Assembly (NCBI RefSeq): GCF_030816475.1
Contig: NZ_JAUSXF010000001.1
Span: 1,178,001 to 1,242,000, forward strand
Source of the DNA: Arthrobacter pascens
GTDB taxonomy: Bacteria > Actinomycetota > Actinomycetes > Actinomycetales > Micrococcaceae
DNA: 64,000 nucleotides
Direction: 5' to 3'
Of the stretch, positions 42,753 to 52,372 are shown piece by piece. Within the stretch, counting starts at the first letter, position 1. Each line of letters starts with the position of its first letter. Under the pieces are notes generated by a model. It worked only from the letters and a program-made list of their open reading frames with translations, was not told the origin of the DNA and ran no database searches. The translations under genes were made by a program, and so were the position numbers.

Positions 42753-43904
42753 ATGACTTCCAGCTCCGCCGTGTCCAATCCGGCGTCAAATGCAGGGCCA
42801 AACGCAGCGCCCGCTACCGCGTCGAAGGCGGACGCTGCCAGCGCACTGCCCGCCGGCCATCCCCTCATGGACGGCCGCACCGCAGATTCCCCGCTCATCA
42901 CGGCCTACCGCGGCGGCAAACCGTCCCGCCGTCCAGTGTGGTTCATGCGACAGGCCGGGCGCTCACTGCCGGAGTACCTGAAGGTCCGTGAAGGCGTCGC
43001 GATGCTGGACTCCTGCCTGCGGCCCGAACTGGCGTCCGAGATCACCCTTCAGCCGGTGCGCCGGCACGATGTTGACGCCGCCATCTTCTTCTCCGATATC
43101 GTGATCCCGCTCAAGCTCGCAGGCGTGGGAGTGGACATCGTGCCCGGCGTCGGCCCGGTCCTGGACAAGCCCGTGCGCACAGCCGCAGATGTGGCCGCCC
43201 TGCCGCAGCTCACCTGGGAAGCGCTGGAGCCCATCCGGGAGGCCGTCCGGCTGACCGTCGCGGAATTGGGCAAGACCCCGCTGATCGGCTTCGCCGGGGC
43301 ACCGTTCACCCTGGCCGCCTACATGGTCGAGGGCAAGCCGTCCCGCGACCACCTCGGCCCGCGCACCATGATGCACGCGGATCCTGAGACGTGGACGGCC
43401 CTGGCCAACTGGGCCGCCGACGCGTCCGGGCTGTTCCTCCGAGCCCAGCTGGAAGCCGGCGCCTCCGCGGGGCAGCTGTTCGATTCCTGGGCAGGCTCAC
43501 TGGGGCTGGCCGACTACACCAAATACGTGGCCCCGGCGTCAGCCCGCGCGCTGGACCACGTCAGGCACCTCGGGGCACCCCTGATCCACTTTGGCACCGG
43601 AACGTCGGAACTGCTGGTCGCCATGCGCGACGTCGGCGTAGACGTGGTGGGCGTGGATTACCGGCTTCCGCTGGATGAGGCAAACCGCCGGCTGGGCGGT
43701 AACGTGCCGCTCCAGGGCAACATCGATCCGGCGCTCCTGTCCGCCCCGTGGGAAGTCCTCGAGGCCCACGTCAGGGAAGTGATCGCGGCCGGTTCGGCAG
43801 CGCCCGGCCATGTGCTGAATCTTGGCCACGGGGTGCCGCCGGAAACAGATCCGGCCGTCCTGACCCGGGTTGTGCAGCTCATCCACTCCATTTCGCCGGA
43901 ATAA
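42753..43904 (+). CDS. hemE: Uroporphyrinogen III decarboxylase
   Basis: A 383-residue enzyme converting uroporphyrinogen III to coproporphyrinogen III, the last step before the coproporphyrin branch. The signature [14 protein letters not shown] is at about residues 63-76, followed by FSDIVIP and the conserved [10 protein letters not shown]. The first ~35 residues are Ala/Ser/Asn-rich and look like an unstructured extension. ATG at 42753. First gene of the forward heme cluster; hemY follows after 4 nt. Confidence 0.95.
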   Translation: MTSSSAVSNPASNAGPNAAPATASKADAASALPAGHPLMDGRTADSPLITAYRGGKPSRRPVWFMRQAGRSLPEYLKVREGVAMLDSCLRPELASEITLQPVRRHDVDAAIFFSDIVIPLKLAGVGVDIVPGVGPVLDKPVRTAADVAALPQLTWEALEPIREAVRLTVAELGKTPLIGFAGAPFTLAAYMVEGKPSRDHLGPRTMMHADPETWTALANWAADASGLFLRAQLEAGASAGQLFDSWAGSLGLADYTKYVAPASARALDHVRHLGAPLIHFGTGTSELLVAMRDVGVDVVGVDYRLPLDEANRRLGGNVPLQGNIDPALLSAPWEVLEAHVREVIAAGSAAPGHVLNLGHGVPPETDPAVLTRVVQLIHSISPE

Positions 43905-43908
43905 GTCC

Positions 43909-45453
43909 ATGGGCGGCTCAGGGGAAAGCACGGGACGGCGGCGGGAGGCAACTGCCTCGACGGCAGCATCCGTCCCGGCCGGCAAAACTGCGCTGGTAGC
44001 CGGTGGCGGCATTTCAGGGCTGCTTGCAGCGCGGGAGCTGTCCGCGGCCGGCTGCGCGGTGACCGTCCTGGAAGCCAGCCGAACCTGGGGCGGTTGCGTG
44101 GGCAGCCACGTCGTAGCCGGGCTCACGCTGGACAGCGGCGCGGAGTCCTTTGCGACCCGCTCCACTGCCGTGGCCGACCTCGCCGCCGAATTGGGACTCG
44201 CGGCAAAGATCGTCGAGCCCCGGCCGGGAGGCGCCTGGGTCCAGCTTCCGGATGGTCCCCGGGAACTTCCCAAGACGGGAGTCCTGGGGATACCAGCCAA
44301 CCCTTGGGACCCGGAAGTCCGGCGCTCACTGGGGTTCCTGGGCTCGCTTCGAGCATCCCTGGACAAGTACCTGCCAGCCTCGGTGGGGACTGCTGCGGAC
44401 GTCACGAGCGTGGCATCGCTGGTGCGGGCGCGAATGGGACGCCGCGTGCTGGACCGGCTCGTCGCACCGGTAGTGGGGGGAGTGCACTCCGCCGATCCCG
44501 GTCTCCTGGACGTGGACATGGTGGCGCCCGGACTGCGGGCGGGCCTCCGCCGGCACGGCTCGTTGGCCGCCGCAGTTGCGGCCCAGCGCCGCGGCAACGC
44601 CACCCCCCGGGACGGGACGCCGCCCGTGGCGAAAGCCGGCTCCGCCGTCGCGGGCCTCGCAGGCGGCATGCACACCCTGATCGCTGCGTTGCTGCGCGAC
44701 CTCCGGGACCGCGGCGTGACCCTGCTGGACGCTTCGCCGGCGGAGTCGGTGGCCCAAACACCTGACGGCTGGCGAGTCACTGCCGGAAAGGCAACGTACG
44801 ACGCCGGCCTGCTGGTAGTGGCGCTCGACGGCCCCGCCGCCGTCGGGCTGCTGGAAAAGGCAGTGCCCGGACTTGCCGGAAAGCGGCCGGAACGCGGGCC
44901 AGACGTCAGGCTCGTCACGCTGGTGGTTGACCTTCCGGAACTGGACAGCAGGCCACGGGGCACCGGAATCCTGGTAGCCCCGCAGACCCCTGGCATCCAG
45001 GCAAAAGCACTCACCCATGCAACGGCGAAGTGGGAATGGCTTGCCGCCGCAGCAGGGCCCGGCACCCACGTCCTCCGCCTCTCCTACGGGCGCATCGACG
45101 GTTCCGCAGCCCGCACCCGGGAACCCTCCACAGACGATGAACTCCTGGCTGCTTCGCTGCGGGACGCGTCAGCGCTGCTTGGCGTGTCGGTCGAAGCGGA
45201 GGACGTCATCGGCTGGGACGTGGTCAGGTGGCAGGGGGCGCTGCCTTTCGCCGCCGTGGGCCACAAGGCCCGGGTCGCGGATGTCCGCGAAGCCTGCGCG
45301 AGGGCCGGCTGCCTCGCTGTGGTGGGCGGATGGGTGGCAGGGAACGGTCTTGCGGCTGTCGTGGCTGACACGCGGGAGCAGATCCAAGTGCTTCTCAGCA
45401 CGGCATCGTCCCAGTTCAGCGCGCTGCCCGCCCCCAAAAAACGAGTCCAATAG
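43909..45453 (+). CDS. hemY: Coproporphyrinogen III oxidase, HemY/CgoX type
   Basis: A 514-residue FAD-dependent oxidase. GKTALVAGGGISGLLAARELSAAG is the FAD fold; LEASRTWGGCVGSH and DSGAESFATR follow. In Gram-positive bacteria with HemQ this enzyme oxidises coproporphyrinogen III to coproporphyrin III rather than acting on protoporphyrinogen. ATG at 43909, 4 nt after hemE. The first ~28 residues are a low-complexity extension. A long antisense open frame across the gene is a shadow. Confidence 0.92.
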   Translation: MGGSGESTGRRREATASTAASVPAGKTALVAGGGISGLLAARELSAAGCAVTVLEASRTWGGCVGSHVVAGLTLDSGAESFATRSTAVADLAAELGLAAKIVEPRPGGAWVQLPDGPRELPKTGVLGIPANPWDPEVRRSLGFLGSLRASLDKYLPASVGTAADVTSVASLVRARMGRRVLDRLVAPVVGGVHSADPGLLDVDMVAPGLRAGLRRHGSLAAAVAAQRRGNATPRDGTPPVAKAGSAVAGLAGGMHTLIAALLRDLRDRGVTLLDASPAESVAQTPDGWRVTAGKATYDAGLLVVALDGPAAVGLLEKAVPGLAGKRPERGPDVRLVTLVVDLPELDSRPRGTGILVAPQTPGIQAKALTHATAKWEWLAAAAGPGTHVLRLSYGRIDGSAARTREPSTDDELLAASLRDASALLGVSVEAEDVIGWDVVRWQGALPFAAVGHKARVADVREACARAGCLAVVGGWVAGNGLAAVVADTREQIQVLLSTASSQFSALPAPKKRVQ

Positions 45454-45497
45454 CGTCCTGCCGGCTTTCATTTCACCTGCGAATATGGCTAGGGTCG

Positions 45498-46226
45498 ATG
45501 ACTATGGTTGATTACAGGTCCGGACTTTCACATTCCCGGACCGGTATCCATGGGGGACTCCGGCGCGGCACCGCGGCTGCCGCAGCAGGAGTGGTACTGG
45601 TCCTTTCAGCGGGGATTCCCGCGTCACAAGCAGCGGATGGCAGTCCGGATCCCGGCAGCCCCGATGTCCAGGTCACCGGTACCGTGCAGCTGCCAGTGGT
45701 CGGCAGCCTGGTGCAGGGGCTGCTAGGTTCCGCCACGCAGTCCCCGACACCGGCATCCACCTCTCCTGCGCCCACGGCTTCTGTTGCCCCTGCACCTGCC
45801 ACCGCGGCTCCGGCCCCCGCTACAGCTTCCCAGCCGCAGGCTGCTGGCACGCCGCCCGCCGGCGCTGCGCCCGCCGGCAGTGCACCCGCGGTTTCCGGCA
45901 CCAGGACTGCAACCCCGGGCGCGGCCTCCGGAATGGCACCCGCAGCCAAAGGCGCAGTCCCGGCGCCGCAGCAGGCGGACCAGCCAGCCTCGGCGCCCGC
46001 GGAGTCTCCCGCGCCGGATCAACCGACGTCGGCACTCACTCCAACGGCCGGATCGACATCCCGGATCGGGAACCTCCATGCTGCGGGAATCCCGGCCGGA
46101 AGCCGGCAGTCGATGGCTCCCGCGCCTGCGCCCGCCGTCGAAGCCACCAAGGTGTGGCTGGGAGTGGGCCTGTTGGGATCAGCCGGAGTTGCCGGACTTG
46201 TCTTTGCCAGGATCCGCCGGTCCTGA
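45498..46226 (+). CDS. Secreted Pro/Ala/Ser/Thr-rich, C-terminally anchored protein
   Basis: A 242-residue protein. N-terminal signal peptide (GLRRGTAAAAAGVVLVLSAG with a likely ASQA cleavage), then about 150 residues of Ala/Pro/Ser/Thr-rich low-complexity sequence, then a C-terminal hydrophobic helix (WLGVGLLGSAGVAGLVFA) and RIRRS tail. The C-terminus looks like a membrane or sortase-type anchor but there is no LPXTG. It lies between hemY and hemQ, 44 nt and 118 nt from them. Function unknown. An alternative ATG is at 45504. Confidence 0.7.
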   Translation: MTMVDYRSGLSHSRTGIHGGLRRGTAAAAAGVVLVLSAGIPASQAADGSPDPGSPDVQVTGTVQLPVVGSLVQGLLGSATQSPTPASTSPAPTASVAPAPATAAPAPATASQPQAAGTPPAGAAPAGSAPAVSGTRTATPGAASGMAPAAKGAVPAPQQADQPASAPAESPAPDQPTSALTPTAGSTSRIGNLHAAGIPAGSRQSMAPAPAPAVEATKVWLGVGLLGSAGVAGLVFARIRRS

Positions 46227-46331
46227 GGCTCCGGCTGCGTTCCTCTGCCCGACAGCGGGTGTGAAATGTGAAATGCAACGCTTCTACGTCATGTAGAAGT
46301 GCCCGGTTTCGACTTGGCGCAGGGGAAGGGG

Positions 46332-46337
46332 CAAACT
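46332..46337 (+). promoter_or_regulatory. Weak -10 box of hemQ
   Basis: CAAACT, 7 nt before the hemQ ATG; suggests an internal promoter after the secreted-protein gene. Confidence 0.3.
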
Positions 46338-46344
46338 GGTAGGC

Positions 46345-47046
46345 ATGAGCCACACTTCTGCCGAATCTGTCACTAAAACCGAAGAATCAGCCGAGCAGTT
46401 TTTCACCCTCTGGACCGTTTTCAAGCGGTCCGCGGAGGTCCTGCGCAGCGCCGACGCTGCTGAGGACTTCGATGCGCTGCTGTCCCGCCTGGCCGAGTCC
46501 GGTGTGACCCACCGCGGTAGTTACGACGTCTCCGCGATGCGCGCCGACGCCGATGTGATGGTGTGGCTTCACGGTGCCAAGCCCGAAGCGCTGCAGCAGG
46601 CCATCCGCGATATCCGCCGCAGCAAGCTCTTCGCCGGGACTGAGATCGTCTGGTCCGCAATGGGCGTGCACCGCGAAGCCGAGTTCGCCAAGAACCACAC
46701 CCCTGCCTATTCCCGCGGCGTGGAGCCGGCGGAATGGCTTTGCGTGTACCCGTTCGTACGCTCCTACGAGTGGTACCTCCTACCCGAGGCCGAACGCGGA
46801 AAGATGCTGCGCGACCATGGCATGCTGGGCCGGGAGTTCCCGCAGGTCATCTCCAATACTGTGTCTTCCTTCGCCCTGGGGGACTGGGAGTGGATCCTGG
46901 GCCTGGAGGCTCCCGCCCTGGTTGACCTCGTGGACCTGATGCGGCACCTGCGCTCCACCGAAGCGCGCAACCATGTCCGCGAGGAAATCCCGTTCTACAC
47001 GGGCCGTCGCATCACCGCCCCGGAAATCGCAGAGGTCCTGGCATGA
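46345..47046 (+). CDS. hemQ: Coproheme decarboxylase HemQ/ChdC
   Basis: A 233-residue chlorite-dismutase-family enzyme that decarboxylates coproheme to heme b with peroxide. H118, Y135 and H158 are in the places I recall for the distal base, radical Tyr and proximal His of Corynebacterium ChdC (KNHTP; WLCVYPFVRSYEWY; MLRDHG). Its presence marks the coproporphyrin-dependent pathway. hemH overlaps its stop by 4 nt. Confidence 0.93.
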   Translation: MSHTSAESVTKTEESAEQFFTLWTVFKRSAEVLRSADAAEDFDALLSRLAESGVTHRGSYDVSAMRADADVMVWLHGAKPEALQQAIRDIRRSKLFAGTEIVWSAMGVHREAEFAKNHTPAYSRGVEPAEWLCVYPFVRSYEWYLLPEAERGKMLRDHGMLGREFPQVISNTVSSFALGDWEWILGLEAPALVDLVDLMRHLRSTEARNHVREEIPFYTGRRITAPEIAEVLA

Positions 47047-48311
47047 GCCCGCTGGACCCTCAGGAAACCGCTGCCCCGGCAACCCCGCTCAATCCCGTGA
47101 CCGAGGCCGGGCGGATGGCGCCCAAGGACTACGATGCTGTCCTCCTTGCCTCCTTCGGCGGCCCCGAGGGCCAGGAGGACGTCATCCCGTTCCTTCGCAA
47201 CGTGACCCGCGGGCGAGGCATCCCCGACGAGCGGCTTGAAGAAGTCTCGCACCACTACCGCGCCAACGGCGGCGTCAGTCCCATCAACCAGCAGAACCGT
47301 GAACTTAAGGCAGCCCTGGAAGCCGAACTGGCCGCCCGCGGCATCGCGTTGCCCGTGCTGTGGGGCAACCGCAACTGGGCGCCGTACATCCCGCAGACCC
47401 TGCAGGACGCGTACGACGCCGGGCACCGTCGCCTGCTGATGATCACCACGAGTGCCTACTCCTGTTACTCCAGCTGCCGCCAGTACCGCGAGGACATCGG
47501 CATGGCGCTGACCGAAACCGGCCTGGACGGCCGGCTTGAAGTGGACAAAGTGCGCCAGTACTTTGACCACCCCGGTTTTGTGGAGCCCTTTGTGGAAGGA
47601 ACGGCCGCCGGGCTGTCCGATGTCCGCGCTCAACTCCATGCGGTCGGCACCCCGGACGCGCCGTTGCATATTCTGTTCGCAACGCATTCCATCCCCACCC
47701 GCGACGCCGAAGCGGCCGGACGCTCCGAGGCCGAACCGCGCGAGTTTGAGGAAGGTTCGGCGTACGTCGCCCAGCACCTTGCCACCGGGGCGGCCATCAT
47801 CAGCAGGGTCGAGGCAGAGTCCGGCCTTACCGCACCCTGGTCCCTCGTCTACCAGTCGCGCTCGGGCGCCCCGCACGTGCCGTGGCTGGAACCGGACATC
47901 AATGACGCCGTCGAGGAACTGGCCGGCCAGGGCATCAAGGGCATCGTGATCGTTCCGCTTGGCTTCGTCAGCGACCACATGGAGGTTGTCTGGGACCTGG
48001 ACACAGAAGCCCTGGAAACCTGCCGCAACCTGGGCCTGGCCGCCACCAGGGTGCCCACTCCCGGAACCCACCGCAAATTCGTGAACGGGCTGGTGGACCT
48101 CATCTCGGAGCGGACCAGGTCCAACAACATCGCCGACCGCCCGGCAGTGACCGCCCTCGGGCCCTGGTACGACGTCTGCCGTCCGGGCTGCTGCGCCAAC
48201 TTCCGCGGCGAGAAGCCCACCATCGCGGGCGCGGACACCACCGTTGGTACCGGACATGACCCGTACCCCGAAGCGGTTGGCGTGCCGGCCGGGGGAGAAG
48301 GCGTGCAATGA
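47043..48311 (+). CDS. hemH: Coproporphyrin ferrochelatase (HemH/CpfC)
   Basis: A 422-residue ferrochelatase that inserts Fe2+ into coproporphyrin III. Motifs: LASFGGPEG, HYRANGGVSPIN, and FATHSIPTRDAE with a catalytic His. The C-terminus has CRPGCCANFR, matching the cysteine cluster of actinobacterial [2Fe-2S] ferrochelatases. ATG overlaps the hemQ stop (ATGA), and hemC overlaps this gene by 4 nt. The first ~25 residues are an extra Pro/Ala-rich stretch. Confidence 0.93.
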   Translation: MSPLDPQETAAPATPLNPVTEAGRMAPKDYDAVLLASFGGPEGQEDVIPFLRNVTRGRGIPDERLEEVSHHYRANGGVSPINQQNRELKAALEAELAARGIALPVLWGNRNWAPYIPQTLQDAYDAGHRRLLMITTSAYSCYSSCRQYREDIGMALTETGLDGRLEVDKVRQYFDHPGFVEPFVEGTAAGLSDVRAQLHAVGTPDAPLHILFATHSIPTRDAEAAGRSEAEPREFEEGSAYVAQHLATGAAIISRVEAESGLTAPWSLVYQSRSGAPHVPWLEPDINDAVEELAGQGIKGIVIVPLGFVSDHMEVVWDLDTEALETCRNLGLAATRVPTPGTHRKFVNGLVDLISERTRSNNIADRPAVTALGPWYDVCRPGCCANFRGEKPTIAGADTTVGTGHDPYPEAVGVPAGGEGVQ

Positions 48312-49306
48312 CCGTCCGGATCGGAACCAGGGCCAGCAAGCTCGCTCTGACCCAGACCCAGCAGACCGCCGACCAGCTGGCCGCCGTCGGCGGATTCCCG
48401 GTGGAACTGGTGCATATCCGGACCGACGGCGACGTCCTGAAAGGCTCGCTGTCCCAGATGGGCGGCACCGGGGTGTTTGTGACCGCCCTTCGCGATGCCT
48501 TGTTGCGGAATGAATGCGATGTCGCCGTCCATTCCCTCAAGGACCTTCCGACCGGCGCGCCGGTGGGCCTGGCCCTGGCCGCCACGCCGCGCCGCGTCGA
48601 CGTGCGTGACGTCCTCTGCGCCCGCGACGGCCTTAAGCTGGCCGACCTGCCGCAGGGGGCCACCGTGGGCACCGGCTCACCGCGGCGCGCTGCACAGCTC
48701 CGGGCTGCCAGGCCGGACCTGCAGATTTTGGACATCCGCGGCAACGTGGACACCCGCCTTGGCCGGGTCCCCGGTCTGCCGGGCAACGTCACCGACCAGG
48801 TGGTGCCGGGCAAATCCTGCGACCTTGACGCCGTTGTCCTCGCGGCTGCCGGGCTGGAGCGGATCAGCAGGCTGGACGCCGTCAGTGAGTTCCTCGAAAC
48901 CGACGTGATGCTGCCGGCTGCCGGACAGGGTTCGCTGGCCATTGAATGCCGGACAGCCGACGCACCCCGGAAGGCCGGATCCACGGAAGGCTCCCAGGGC
49001 GTCCTCGCCCAGGCCCTCGCGGCGCTGGACGATCCGGACACCAGGCTGGCCGTCACTGCCGAGCGTGCGCTCCTGGCCCGGCTCGAAGCAGGCTGCGCCG
49101 CACCCGTTGGCGCCTACGCCTACCGGAAAGGCAGCATGCTTCACCTGGAAGGCGTTGTCTGCGCCGTTGACGGGACGGCATCCGTCCGTGACAAGCGGGC
49201 CACTGACGGGCTGACCGAGGTTGGCGCGACGCTGCTTGGCATCGAACTCGCCGAGGTTCTCCTTGCCGGCGGCGCGGCCGACATTGCAGACCTCCAGGCC
49301 TCCTGA
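48308..49306 (+). CDS. hemC: Porphobilinogen deaminase (hydroxymethylbilane synthase)
   Basis: A 332-residue enzyme that polymerises four porphobilinogens. RIGTRASKLALTQT opens the protein, the Lys/Asp catalytic segment is AVHSLKDLPTG, and C263 in EAGCAAPVGAY holds the dipyrromethane cofactor. ATG overlaps the hemH stop by 4 nt. hemD follows after 35 nt. Confidence 0.95.
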   Translation: MTVRIGTRASKLALTQTQQTADQLAAVGGFPVELVHIRTDGDVLKGSLSQMGGTGVFVTALRDALLRNECDVAVHSLKDLPTGAPVGLALAATPRRVDVRDVLCARDGLKLADLPQGATVGTGSPRRAAQLRAARPDLQILDIRGNVDTRLGRVPGLPGNVTDQVVPGKSCDLDAVVLAAAGLERISRLDAVSEFLETDVMLPAAGQGSLAIECRTADAPRKAGSTEGSQGVLAQALAALDDPDTRLAVTAERALLARLEAGCAAPVGAYAYRKGSMLHLEGVVCAVDGTASVRDKRATDGLTEVGATLLGIELAEVLLAGGAADIADLQAS

Positions 49307-49341
49307 ACGCATCATGGACGCATGCGCCGGGGTGTCCTGAG

Positions 49342-50271
49342 ATGGCGGACAAGGACAGTAGTTTCCAGCAGGATCCGCGGCCGCTCGCGCATGCCCGGGT
49401 CCTGGTCACGCGCAGCCCGGAGCGGTCGCTAACCCTCGTCGCCGCGTTGGAGGAGGCAGGGGCGGAGGCACTGTTGCTGCCGATGATTGACTTTGAGCGG
49501 GCAGCTGACCAGCATTCCCTGGACGTAGCCTGCGATGCCCTTGCGGCAGGTGCCTTCGACTGGCTGGTTGTCAGCAGCGCCACGACGGTCCACGTGCTCA
49601 GTGACAAGGCTGCCGAACGCGGCATGACCCTTGGCAACTGGCTGCCCGCCAACACCAGGGTGGCCGCCATCGGCCAAGCCTCACGCGGGCTGCTGGAGTC
49701 CGCCGGAGTTCCCGTGGCACTCACGCCGCCCCCCGATGCACAGTCGGCCGCAGGCCTGCTGGATGTGTGGCCGGCAGGTGCCGGACGGGTACTCCTGCCG
49801 CAGGCAGATATCGCGGCACCGCGCCTCGCCGAAGGACTGTCTGCATCCGGTGCGGCTGTCACCGTTATCACCGCGTACCGGACCGTGGACTATCCGGCCG
49901 ATGCTGAGCGCCGGCTTGCCGTCGAGCCTGTGGCGATGGACCCGGCCGAGAAGTGGCTGGCTGGCACACCGTCACAGGTGACCCGACCGGCGTCGTACGC
50001 TCTGCTGACCCCGGAAGGCGCCCGGGACGAGATCGCTGCCGGCCGGCTGCACGCCGTCGTCGCTGCGTCACCCAGCGCCGCCCGGCGCATCAGTTCCGCG
50101 CTGTCCCCGCTGCGGGAGTGCAGGCTCGTCGCGATCGGACGCTCGACGGCGGATGAAGCCGCGGCGCTCGGACTCGACGTGGCCGCCGTTGCGGCTGAGC
50201 CCAGCCCCGCCGGGCTCGTGGCGGCGGTACGCGAAGCCCTGGATTCCCGACCCAACCCGGACCACCCGTGA
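49342..50271 (+). CDS. hemD: Uroporphyrinogen-III synthase
   Basis: A 309-residue enzyme that closes and isomerises hydroxymethylbilane to uroporphyrinogen III. HemD sequences diverge widely; here the two-lobe pattern with [30 protein letters not shown] and [11 protein letters not shown] supports the call, and position between hemC and hemB decides it. The ribosome site is weak. Ends 10 nt before hemB. Confidence 0.88.
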   Translation: MADKDSSFQQDPRPLAHARVLVTRSPERSLTLVAALEEAGAEALLLPMIDFERAADQHSLDVACDALAAGAFDWLVVSSATTVHVLSDKAAERGMTLGNWLPANTRVAAIGQASRGLLESAGVPVALTPPPDAQSAAGLLDVWPAGAGRVLLPQADIAAPRLAEGLSASGAAVTVITAYRTVDYPADAERRLAVEPVAMDPAEKWLAGTPSQVTRPASYALLTPEGARDEIAAGRLHAVVAASPSAARRISSALSPLRECRLVAIGRSTADEAAALGLDVAAVAAEPSPAGLVAAVREALDSRPNPDHP

Positions 50272-50281
50272 AGGACGACTC

Positions 50282-51265
50282 ATGAGCTTTCCCAGCCAAC
50301 GCCCCCGCCGCCTCCGCACCACACCTGCCATGCGCAGGCTCACCGCAGAAACCCGGCTGGCGCCGGCAGAGCTGATCCTTCCGGCCTTCATCCGGGAGGA
50401 CCTTACCGAGCCCAACCCGATCACCTCCATGCCCGGAGTCGTCCAGCACACCACCGACACGCTGAAACGTGCCGCCATTGAAGCCGTGGAACTGGGCATC
50501 GGCGGCATCATGCTCTTTGGCATACCGGCGGTCCGCGACGCGGAGGGCACGGCGTCGCTGGACCCTGATGGCGTGCTCAACAAGGCGATCCGGGACGTCC
50601 GCTCTGAGGTTGGCGACGAACTCGTCATCATGAGCGATGTCTGCCTGGACGAATTCACCGACCACGGGCACTGCGGGGTCCTGGACGCGGACGGCTACGT
50701 GGACAACGACCGTACCGTGGAGATCTACGCCAGGATGGCAGTGGCGCAGGCCGAGGCCGGAGCCCACATGCTGGGCCCCTCGGGAATGATGGACGGCCAG
50801 ATCGCGGCCATCCGCACGGCACTGGACGGCGCCGGGTACTCCGCGACCTCGGTGGTTGCCTATGCCGCGAAGTATGCCTCGGCGTTCTACGGCCCGTTCC
50901 GGGAGGCGGTGGATTCCCAGCTTAAGGGGGACCGGCGGACCTACCAGATGGACTCCGGTAACCGCCGAGAGGCCATCCGGGAAGTCGAGCTCGACCTGGC
51001 CGAGGGCGCGGACATCGTGATGGTCAAGCCGGCCATGAGCTATCTGGACATCGTGGCCGACGTGGCAGCCATGAGTCCGGTGCCCGTAGCCGCGTACCAG
51101 ATTTCGGGGGAGTACGCGATGATCGAGGCCGCCGCCGCCAATGGATGGATCGACCGCCGCGCAGCCATCACCGAATCCGTTCTGGGCATCCGCCGCGCCG
51201 GCGCGGATATGGTGCTGACCTACTGGGCGTCCGAGCTTGCGGGCTGGCTGAGGGAATCGCGGTGA
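50282..51265 (+). CDS. hemB: Porphobilinogen synthase (ALA dehydratase)
   Basis: A 327-residue TIM-barrel enzyme that joins two 5-aminolevulinates. Schiff-base lysines appear in [14 protein letters not shown] and [10 protein letters not shown]. The metal loop is [14 protein letters not shown]: two cysteines with an Asp where the classic zinc form has the middle Cys, a hybrid of zinc and non-zinc patterns. ATG at 50282 is used because the family N-terminus [14 protein letters not shown] follows. Confidence 0.94.
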   Translation: MSFPSQRPRRLRTTPAMRRLTAETRLAPAELILPAFIREDLTEPNPITSMPGVVQHTTDTLKRAAIEAVELGIGGIMLFGIPAVRDAEGTASLDPDGVLNKAIRDVRSEVGDELVIMSDVCLDEFTDHGHCGVLDADGYVDNDRTVEIYARMAVAQAEAGAHMLGPSGMMDGQIAAIRTALDGAGYSATSVVAYAAKYASAFYGPFREAVDSQLKGDRRTYQMDSGNRREAIREVELDLAEGADIVMVKPAMSYLDIVADVAAMSPVPVAAYQISGEYAMIEAAAANGWIDRRAAITESVLGIRRAGADMVLTYWASELAGWLRESR

Positions 51266-52359
51266 GTGAGGCCGCCAATCACGCGGCGGGCCCGACGGCA
51301 CCGGTACCCCCGGACCGGATCCTGCTGGGCCTGAATACCTTCGGCGACGTCGGAACCTACCCTGACGGGCAGCCCGTCCCGCACGCGCAGGTGCTGCGCC
51401 AGCTCCTCGAACAGGCTGAGCTGGCGGACGCCGTCGGACTTCACGCATTTGCCGTGGGGGAGCACCACCGCAAGGACTTCGCGGTCTCGGCACCCGAAGT
51501 GTTCCTCGCGGCCGCGGCGGCCCGGACCAGGAACATCCGGTTGGGCTCGTCTGTGACGGTGCTCAGCTCCGATGATCCCATCCGGGTCTTCCAGCGTTTT
51601 TCCACAGTGGATGCCATCTCCGACGGCCGGGCGGAGGTCATGCTGGGCCGCGGATCTTTTATTGAGTCCTTCCCGCTGTTCGGCCTGGACCTGGCGGACT
51701 ATGAGGTCCTGTTCGAAGAGAAGCTTGAGCTGTTCGATAAGGTCCGGGCGCAGAAACCCGTGCACTGGGAGGGCCGCACCAGGCCGGCCATCAACGGGTT
51801 GAGCGTCTATCCGCCGCTTGAACACCACCTGCTGCCCGCCTGGGTGGGCGTGGGCGGCACCCCGGAGTCCGTGCTCCGCTGCGCCTTGTACGGCTATCCG
51901 ATCATCTTCGCCATCATCGGCGGGCAACCGCGGTCCTTTGCACCGCTTGCCAACCTCTACCGCCAGGCGATGGCAAAATACGGCCACCCCATGCAGCAGA
52001 TGGCCACGCATTCGCCGGGCCACATTGCCGTCACCGACGAGCAGGCACGCGAGGAACTCTTCCCGCACTGGCTCGAACAGCGGAACCGGATCGGACGCGA
52101 ACGCGGCTGGGGCCCGGCGAACCGGGGCGAATTCGACGCGATGTGCACCCCGGAAGGTGCCCTGTACGTCGGCTCGCCGGAAACTGTCGCGGCGAAGATC
52201 GCCCTGCTCAAGAAGAACCTGGGCGTGGACCGCTTCGACCTCAAATACAGCAACGGAACCCTGCCGCATGCGGCCATGATGCGCTCCATCGAACTGTTCG
52301 GCGCCGAGGTGGCGCCCAGGGTGGCGGAGCTGCTGGCCGGGGCGTCTCCGGCTACCTGA
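51262..52359 (+). CDS. LLM-class flavin-dependent oxidoreductase
   Basis: A 365-residue luciferase-like monooxygenase-family protein: [57 protein letters not shown], and a C-terminal FMN-binding pattern. FMN or F420 use and substrate are unknown. GTG at 51262 overlaps the hemB stop by 4 nt, so it is translationally coupled to heme genes, with hemL 13 nt downstream. A link to heme metabolism is suggested only by position. Confidence 0.82.
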   Translation: MSEAANHAAGPTAPVPPDRILLGLNTFGDVGTYPDGQPVPHAQVLRQLLEQAELADAVGLHAFAVGEHHRKDFAVSAPEVFLAAAAARTRNIRLGSSVTVLSSDDPIRVFQRFSTVDAISDGRAEVMLGRGSFIESFPLFGLDLADYEVLFEEKLELFDKVRAQKPVHWEGRTRPAINGLSVYPPLEHHLLPAWVGVGGTPESVLRCALYGYPIIFAIIGGQPRSFAPLANLYRQAMAKYGHPMQQMATHSPGHIAVTDEQAREELFPHWLEQRNRIGRERGWGPANRGEFDAMCTPEGALYVGSPETVAAKIALLKKNLGVDRFDLKYSNGTLPHAAMMRSIELFGAEVAPRVAELLAGASPAT

Positions 52360-52372
52360 AAGAATAGGAACC

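Noticed and set aside
43539..45065. 508-codon open frame antisense to hemE-hemY
   Set aside because: Ser/Arg/Ala/Pro-rich shadow of two convincing heme genes.
46151..46226. C-terminus of the Pro/Ala-rich protein as a sortase anchor
   Set aside because: Hydrophobic helix and basic tail fit, but there is no LPXTG-like motif before the helix; called only as membrane-anchored.
46995..48308. 437-codon open frame antisense to hemH
   Set aside because: Shadow of a well-supported gene, no family motif.
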